5,759 bases of DNA from DASPKA01 sp035628335. GTDB lineage: Bacteria; Patescibacteriota; Doudnabacteria; UBA920. The DNA lies in the NCBI GenBank assembly GCA_035628335.1, contig DASPKA010000034.1, forward strand, positions 1 to 5,759, read 5' to 3'. The translations under genes and the position numbers were made by a program. Below are positions 5,678 to 5,759 of this stretch, piece after piece. The notes under the pieces were generated by a model. It did not search any database and had not been told where the DNA came from. It saw only the letters and a list, made by a program, of their open reading frames with translations. Within the stretch, counting starts at the first letter, position 1. Every line of letters starts with the position of its first letter.

Positions 5678-5759
5678 CTTCGTGCGACTAAAGCGTATTG
5701 CATAAAGTATTGTTCCAGTTTTTCGGGAGATTCTTTGTATTCATGCTTATCAAAAAAAA
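5668..5759 (-). CDS. C-terminal fragment of an unidentified protein (possibly a methyltransferase)
   Basis: An open frame enters from the window edge and ends at TAA (5670-5668), giving 29 residues that include KHEYKESPEKLEQYFMQYAL and end in VARSKK. The mix of charged and amphipathic residues looks coded, and the frame runs into the kinase gene in the same direction with a 42-base gap. The closing strand YALVARSKK resembles the last beta strand of class I SAM-dependent methyltransferases, which often ends in a YxLVARK-like sequence, but this is a weak hint from a very short piece. The last two Lys codons and the stop fall inside palindromic repeat copy A. Confidence 0.55.
   Translation of the reverse strand, partial: FFDKHEYKESPEKLEQYFMQYALVARSKK

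Noticed and set aside
1..5759. tRNA, rRNA, CRISPR array, transposase or phage genes
   Set aside because: No cloverleaf-like sequence, no regular direct repeat with spacers, and no integrase or transposase motif was seen. The two palindrome copies are too few and too far apart to be an array.

Overview
The window looks like a compact bacterial genome fragment, most likely from a Candidate Phyla Radiation lineage such as Parcubacteria. This is inferred from gene content and style, not from a marker gene. The signs are tightly packed co-directional genes with 4 to 27 base junctions, few recognisable Shine-Dalgarno sites, a calcium-repeat plus YkuD cell-wall enzyme, a large M1 aminopeptidase, and small divergent nucleotide enzymes. 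TGA acts as a stop in two genes (ends at 4378 and 3694), so the UGA-as-glycine code of Gracilibacteria and Absconditabacteria does not apply.

Every supported gene is on the minus strand and is read from high to low coordinates. In transcription order they are: the C-terminal end of an unidentified gene (5759 to 5668), a guanylate-kinase-like P-loop kinase (5625 to 4918), a HAM1/RdgB-like NTP pyrophosphatase (4908 to 4378), a full-length Nudix hydrolase (4368 to 3940), a short Nudix-like ORF lacking its second half (3912 to 3694), an M1 zinc aminopeptidase (3697 to 1154), and a secreted YkuD L,D-transpeptidase (1112 or 1139 to 351). A clear intrinsic terminator follows (306 to 282). Beyond it a new gene starts at 188 and leaves the window. 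The promoter of the main cluster is not visible and probably lies beyond 5759.

The kinase, HAM1-like and Nudix genes form a plausible nucleotide-handling module: phosphorylation of a (d)NMP, removal of non-canonical purine NTPs, and hydrolysis of damaged or surplus nucleotides. The aminopeptidase (peptide recycling in the cytosol) and the L,D-transpeptidase (peptidoglycan cross-linking outside the membrane) seem to share the transcript without an obvious mechanistic link.

The most unusual feature is a palindromic sequence present twice. One copy (5632-5677) lies between the upstream partial gene and the kinase gene, covering the stop codon of the former. The other (3472-3513) lies inside the aminopeptidase reading frame. 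The copies match at 35 of 42 positions, share a 12-base core, and show one paired compensatory change. This suggests a dispersed palindromic element that has entered a protein-coding gene. No RNA genes, CRISPR arrays or transposase genes were seen.
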